Shown here: positions 59,885-64,000 of the stretch, in pieces
Layout: every line of letters begins with the position of its first letter
Numbering within the stretch: the stretch's first letter is position 1
From: Cubamyces lactineus
Taxonomy: Eukaryota; Basidiomycota; Agaricomycetes; Polyporales; Polyporaceae
NCBI GenBank assembly: GCA_022376465.1
Contig: JACDTU010000013.1
Span: forward strand, 1,089,311 to 1,153,310
Length of the DNA stretch: 64,000 nucleotides
Direction of reading: 5' to 3'
The notes under the pieces: model-generated
The model's input: the letters and a program-made list of their open reading frames with translations, nothing else
Databases searched by the model: none
What the model was told of the DNA's origin: nothing
Program-made: the position numbers and the translations under genes

Positions 59885-62834
59885 GCAGGCAAGCAGACTC
59901 GACGCCTGACTTGCCAAAGGAACTGCATGTAACTATTGTAACAAATACGGAGCGGAGACGAAGTGCTCTGCTTATACCCAGTTACATGCAAGTTCAGGAC
60001 AAAGCTGTCGAAATCAAAGGGCTCATCGACACGGGTGCGGACGCAGTCATTGTCAACAGAAAGATTGTAGACAAGTACAATCTTCCGACAGTCAGACTAC
60101 CAAAGACTCTGACTTTTCGGAACGCGGACGATAGCATCAATAGTATGGGAACTATTACCCATCGGGTGGAAGGAACTTTCAATCTCCAAGGAAAGAAACT
60201 TCCAACCAATTGGTATGTTGCCGACATTGGATGGGACGATGTCCTATTTGGCATGCCATGGATTTGCAGATATAATCCTAATATCGACTGGGAAAGTGGC
60301 TGAGTCACTTTCAAGCCGGATATTATCAAGAAGGAACAACGAATTCATAAATACCAATGCAAACACGACCCACCCGAGGGAATGCTATGGAATTTCCCAG
60401 TCAAGCCTCTAAATCAAGATTTGGTCGTCTCATTTGTGCGTGCTCTGCCGGATGAGGACGACGAAGACCCAGACTCCAAAAGACTTACGTTCAATCCTTC
60501 GAGGACCATTGAACAATGGTATCGCAAGAAGAAAATTCAAAAGATTAATAAGTCTACAGAGATCGCTATAGCAGCGAAGAAGGACCAGAAGGAAAGAACT
60601 TTGGATGAAATCCTGCCGGATTTTGTAAAGGACTATTGACAGGTCTTTGAGAAGAAGACAGCAAGTAGATTTCCACCCTCGAGACCATGGGACCACGCAA
60701 TCGAATTCAAGAAGGATTTCGATTATAACACCAAAGGTTCATGGAGGAAGATCTACCCGTTGACTTACACGGAACATGAAGAACTCGACAAGTTCATTGC
60801 GGAAAATCTCGAGAGAGGATACATTCGAAAATCCAAGTCTCCCTTAGCCTCGCCATTTTTCTTTGTCACCAAGAAAGATGGGAGTCTTCGACCGGTTCAA
60901 GATTACCGGGCTCTTAATGAGGGAACAGTGAAAAACGCATACCCTTTGCCGCTCATTAGTGACATTATTGACCGGCTGAAGGGGGCCACAATATTCACCA
61001 AACTTGATGTGCGAGCAGGATACAATAATGTTCGCATCAAGGAGGGTGATGAGTGGAAAGCTGCGTTTATTACACCAAGTGGATTGTTCGAACCGACAGT
61101 CATGTTTTTTGGATTGTGCAATGCACCGGCAACATTCCAAAACATGATGAACAACATCTTTCGAGATATGCTCCAGGAAGGATGGATGGCCATTTACATG
61201 GATGACATCCTAATATTTTTGAACAATGTCGAAGAACATCACGAAAGGACAAGGAGAGCCTTACAACAGCTCTAAGACAGCAATTGATTCCTCAAGGCGG
61301 AAAAATGTGAATTCGATAGGCAAGAAGTCAAATTCGCAGGATCAATCATCTGACCAGGAGTAGTCGGTATGGACCCCATTAAGCTCAAGACAATTGTTGA
61401 GTGGGAGCCACCGAAGACAGTCAAGCAAGTCCAAGCATTCCTAGGGTTCGGGAATTTTACCGACGATTCATTCGGAATTATTCCAAGATAGTTTGACCCC
61501 TCACAGAATTAACAAAGAAGGACAAGCCCTTTGTGTGGTCTCAAGATTGTCAAGAAGCATTTGAGACACTCAAGAAACGGTTTACGGAAGAACCGATCCT
61601 GCAAATCCCGGATCCGGAGAAACTGTTTCAAATAGAGTGTGATGCATCCAAGGTCGCAACAGGTGCTGTACTATGACAGCAAGGAGAAGATGGATGATGG
61701 CATCCATGTGCCTATTTGTCCAAATCTTTCACTCCTGCGGAACCAAACTATCAGATTTATGATAGAGAATTGTTAGCCATTGTTCGAGCTCTCGAAGCAT
61801 GGCAACATTTTCTACAGGGATCCCCTCATCCTGTGGAAATTCTCTCAGATCACAAAAATCTGACGTATTTCCGTACGGCGCAGAAGTTAAATCGTAGACA
61901 AGCTCGATGGCATTTATTCCTCTCGGAATTCAACATTGCAATCAAGCATCAACCTGGAAAATCCCTCACTCAAGCAGACGCCCTTTCTCGGAGATCAGGG
62001 CATGACGGGGGGGAAAATGACAACAAGGACGTTGTTGTCCTAGGATCAGAATTGTTTGTCAAGGCTATCAATGTGGAGCTTCAAGAGCGCATTAGGGATA
62101 GCAAACTACGGGATACCTCGGTAGTGGAGTACATTACTCCAAAAGGAAAGGCTACCAAACGCCCGGAGTTCGGCAAACCAGAAGATTGGTCCGATGATAA
62201 TGGAATACTTCTGTACAAGAACAGAATATATGTTCCACCAGATAATCAGTTGTACCATAATATAGTCAAGTTATGTCATGATGCGCCAATTATGGGACAC
62301 CCAGGAGTCCAGAAGACCTACAATTTGGTTAAACGGGAATATATGTGGCCAGGCATGCGAAAATTCATCACACAATATGTCAAGGGTTGCGCAGCTTGTC
62401 AAACATGCAAGGTCAATACACATCCCCTCAAACCAGGTTTAATTCCCATACAACACAGTGGGGATACTAGGCCTTTCCGGACGATCACCATGGATTATAT
62501 CACCGATTTACCAGAGTCGGATGGGTTCAATGCCATCCAAGTAGTAGTCGATCATGATGTATCCAAGGCAGCAGTATTCTCTCCCTGCACAAAGAATATT
62601 ATGGCTGAAGGAGCCATGGATATTCTGCAAAGAGATGTATATCGCAGGTTCGGATTACCTGCAAAGATGATCTCGGATCGAGGACCGCAATTCGTCTCCA
62701 AGGCATTCAAAGAATTACATAACAGCCTAGGAATCGAAACTGCGCTCAGTACGGCCTATCATCCGCAAACAGATGGGGAAACAGAACGAGTCAATCAAGA
62801 ACTTGATTTAGCACTTCGACTCTACTGTGCTAAC
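59881..62834 (+). pseudogene. retrotransposon pol (protease, RT, RNase H, integrase), broken and truncated
   Basis: In order: aspartic protease (GLIDTGADAVIV, about 60018-60053); RT from about 60730 (SPLASPFFFVTKKDGSLRPV, TIFTKLDVRAGYNNVRI, LCNAPATFQNMMN, active-site YMDD at about 61195-61206); RNase H (IECDASKVATGAVL, YDRELLAIVRALEAW, LSDHKNLTYF); integrase (zinc-binding H-H-C-C ending GCAACQTCK; DDE residues in TMDYITDLP, ISDRGPQFVS and GETERVNQ). In-frame stops: TGA at 60301, 60637, 61285, 61351, 61494, 61674, 61695; TAA at 61273. One base is missing from a T-run near 61455, shifting the frame. Integrase ends after ALRLYCAN at the inverted LTR. Confidence 0.92.
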
Positions 62835-63376
62835 TGTTACGCTTTCGAGCGTGACTCTTAAACTATCAAGCCTTAAGACGTCAATGAATAGAGAGCTTGT
62901 ATCTATTCAGCTACTAGCCCTAGCTTGTCGAAGATAAGCGCGTAGTAGTATTTGCAGTTGAAAGCGAGTTAACGAGCAACCAAAGTCGTATTTCGCGAAG
63001 AGACTGAAAGCTAAGGGTCGCTCTATGGCGTCGCCTCTTATATACATGTATGCAGGCCTGTAGACGGAATGTTCTAGCGTGTACATGGACTTTCTGGTGC
63101 GTAGTAGTCAGCGCTAGTCGAACCTAGTAACACTGTGGCAGTGCTGCTGTGGACTGTGCAGAAGCGCCTGTGCACTGCGCGGAAGTAACTGTGCACTGTG
63201 CAGCAGTAACTGTGCATAGAAAGTCCTAGAGAGTCCTAGATAATACGAGACCATTCCTGTCTTTAAGAACCGTAGCTAGAATCCTAGAGTCCGCCATATT
63301 CGTATAGTACAGAGACGGAAGTAGAGACCATACCAAATCGTACAGTTCGTAAGACGCCTATCGTACATTTGTAACA
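62835..63376 (-). repeat. LTR of the same family in reverse orientation (542 bp)
   Basis: On the minus strand it runs from TGTTACAAATG (63376) to AAGCGTAACA (62835) and mirrors the left LTR throughout, including the TATATAAGAGGCGACGCCATA segment and the AGCTTTCAGTCTCTTCGCG start-site region. Clear substitutions separate the two copies, and this copy is 21 bases longer. It is flanked by integrase sequence on its left and, on its right, by a polypurine tract and a minus-strand ORF. It therefore reads as the 3' LTR of a second, reverse-oriented element. Confidence 0.9.
63168..63209. repeat. two 21-bp tandem units within the reverse LTR
   Basis: CTGTGCACTGCGCGGAAGTAA (63168-63188) and CTGTGCACTGTGCAGCAGTAA (63189-63209), differing at three positions. 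The left LTR lacks the duplication, and its 521 versus 542 bp length equals one unit. Confidence 0.8.
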
Positions 63377-63379
63377 TTA

Positions 63380-63393
63380 GCTCCCCCTCCGCT
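63380..63393 (-). other. polypurine tract of the second element
   Basis: On the minus strand, GCGGAGGGGGAG followed by CTAA immediately precedes the LTR's TG at 63376. This is the expected plus-strand primer site for a 3' LTR in that orientation; CTAA separates it from the LTR. Confidence 0.6.
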
Positions 63394-63410
63394 GAAAGTC
63401 GTCCTCGACC

Positions 63411-64000
63411 TTAGGCATGCACGATAATGTTCTGGTTACGCTCGACGACCTCAGGACGGAAGACGTCCAAAGAGATCTGGACGAGGTCAGACACGTTACC
63501 TACTGCCCGAATACAATCCCACTGCGCCGATTCTGCCGCCGACATGCCTATAGCCTGGCGATAAGTCGTCGGGGTGCGTTCGGCCTCGATCTTGAAGGCA
63601 GGGAAATTTCCTCGACGAGCGATGACGTCGTCGATAAGGAGAGAGGCTGCCATTGTGGTCCTGACAGAAGCTTCCGGCCATCGCAGATGGTATGCGACCA
63701 TGATCCGAGTGACGGAGATGCCGAAAGGATTGTTGGGGACCACGAAGATGTCGCCGTTGGAATTGACATAGCCAAGTCGATCTTCTCCGGTTCCTCGAAA
63801 GAAACCGCAGCGTCCGCGAGGTTCTTCAGCGTTCTTAGTGAGAGTCGCTGGTGGGGGAGGAGGAGGAGAGGGTGCCCTAACCGCGACCTTCAGGGCTTCG
63901 TGGAACTCCTCCTCAAGGAGCTCGTCGACCTCGTCAACCGTACTGAGCTCGAGATGCTCAAGCTCCGGGAGAAGGTCGAACGATTCCACTCGGAGTAAGA
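63411..64000 (-). CDS. unrecognised ORF next to the reverse LTR, partial (runs off the window)
   Basis: The minus-strand frame is open from the right edge (64000) to TAA at 63411-63413, so its start is not seen; the first in-window candidate codon is GTG, not ATG. It has a Glu/Leu-rich, coiled-coil-like N part (LLPELEHLELSTVDEVDELL), a Pro run (APSPPPPPPATL), then a compact basic/hydrophobic part (GRCGFFRGTGEDRLGYVNS, VPNNPFGISVTRIMVAYHL) ending FRPEVVERNQNIIVHA. I recognise no domain and no integrase or chromodomain. It ends only 34 bases from the LTR, with the polypurine tract between, so it appears to belong to the second element, not to the host. It could also be captured host sequence. 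The overlapping + strand frame of similar size is probably its GC-rich shadow. Confidence 0.45.
   Translation of the reverse strand, partial: LLRVESFDLLPELEHLELSTVDEVDELLEEEFHEALKVAVRAPSPPPPPPATLTKNAEEPRGRCGFFRGTGEDRLGYVNSNGDIFVVPNNPFGISVTRIMVAYHLRWPEASVRTTMAASLLIDDVIARRGNFPAFKIEAERTPTTYRQAIGMSAAESAQWDCIRAVGNVSDLVQISLDVFRPEVVERNQNIIVHA

Larger units (their letters stand above)
56637..62834 (+). mobile_element. Ty3/gypsy LTR retrotransposon, decayed, interrupted within integrase
   Basis: A 5' LTR (56637-57157) is followed by a self-priming primer-binding site, gag with a zinc knuckle, a -1 frameshift site, protease, reverse transcriptase, RNase H and integrase, in the gypsy order (RT before integrase). 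The element is inactive: at least nine in-frame stops (eight TGA) and three or more indels interrupt the frames. It ends abruptly after the integrase DDE glutamate, where a reverse-oriented LTR of the same family begins at 62835. The rest of the integrase and the element's own 3' LTR are not in the window. The use of self-priming instead of a tRNA places it near the Tf1/sushi branch of chromoviruses; no chromodomain is visible because the end is missing. Confidence 0.93.

Noticed and set aside
61716..62861. A host gene for RNase H/integrase
   Set aside because: It is the only long uninterrupted part of the retroelement pol; its frame begins mid-domain after a stop and ends inside the inverted LTR.
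56637..63376. A single DNA transposon with about 0.5-kb terminal inverted repeats
   Set aside because: The repeats have LTR structure (TG...CA, TATA, PBS, PPT) and the interior encodes gag-pol; nested LTR elements fit better.
63417..63998. Plus-strand ORF of 193 residues opposite the unrecognised minus-strand ORF
   Set aside because: It fully overlaps the minus ORF; its composition is less protein-like (many Arg/Asp runs) and it has no element-compatible orientation. Kept only as a shadow, though neither frame has independent proof.

Overview
The window comes from a filamentous basidiomycete, most likely an Agaricomycete such as a polypore. The evidence is very intron-dense genes with about 50-nt introns and micro-exons (one of 11 nt), tightly packed genes on both strands, basidiomycete-like orthologues throughout, and a Ty3/gypsy retrotransposon of the Tf1/sushi self-priming type. 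No source organism is given, so species is inference.

Bases 1-54,900 are an ordinary, GC-rich housekeeping chromosome arm. In order: the 3' end of a NEDD4/Rsp5 HECT ubiquitin ligase; an F-box protein; a split tRNA-Leu(UAA); a small protein with two FKPTRRVR-PGG repeats; COQ7; a complex I NDUFB4-like subunit; an RBM5/RBM10-like splicing protein; a cytosolic GH3-PA14 beta-glucosidase; a UPF0538 protein; a Mis14/Nsl1-like kinetochore protein; GAR1; PEX6; a membrane-anchored PhoD-like phosphatase; a Bni1/SepA-type formin; an M1 aminopeptidase; a Met30/SCON2 F-box-WD40 protein; GSK-3; the 24-kDa complex I subunit; a bestrophin-like channel; myosin V; a two-finger AN1 protein; the ESCRT-III subunit VPS2; and COG4.

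Several genes share cell-biological themes. Polarised growth and trafficking are represented by formin, myosin V, COG4, VPS2 and Rsp5. Respiration is represented by COQ7 and two complex I subunits. Ubiquitin-dependent regulation is represented by Rsp5, Met30, the F-box protein and the AN1 protein. They do not form a biosynthetic cluster.

Bases about 54,900-64,000 are repeat territory. A GC-rich cluster of hairpins and about 1.5 kb of AT-rich gene-free DNA lead into a decayed LTR retrotransposon (from 56,637) with a readable life-cycle architecture: TATA box and inferred start site, a 12-base self-priming primer-binding site complementary to the inferred mRNA 5' end, gag with a zinc knuckle, a canonical GGGTTTT -1 frameshift site directly before the gag stop, then protease, RT, RNase H and integrase. 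The coding region carries at least nine in-frame stops, eight of them TGA, plus indels. It is interrupted inside integrase by a second LTR of the same family in the OPPOSITE orientation (62,835-63,376). This LTR is preceded, on its own strand, by a polypurine tract and an unrecognised ORF that runs off the window. The simplest reading is a nested, reverse-oriented insertion of a second family member, whose unfamiliar 3' ORF is the best candidate for something undescribed here.
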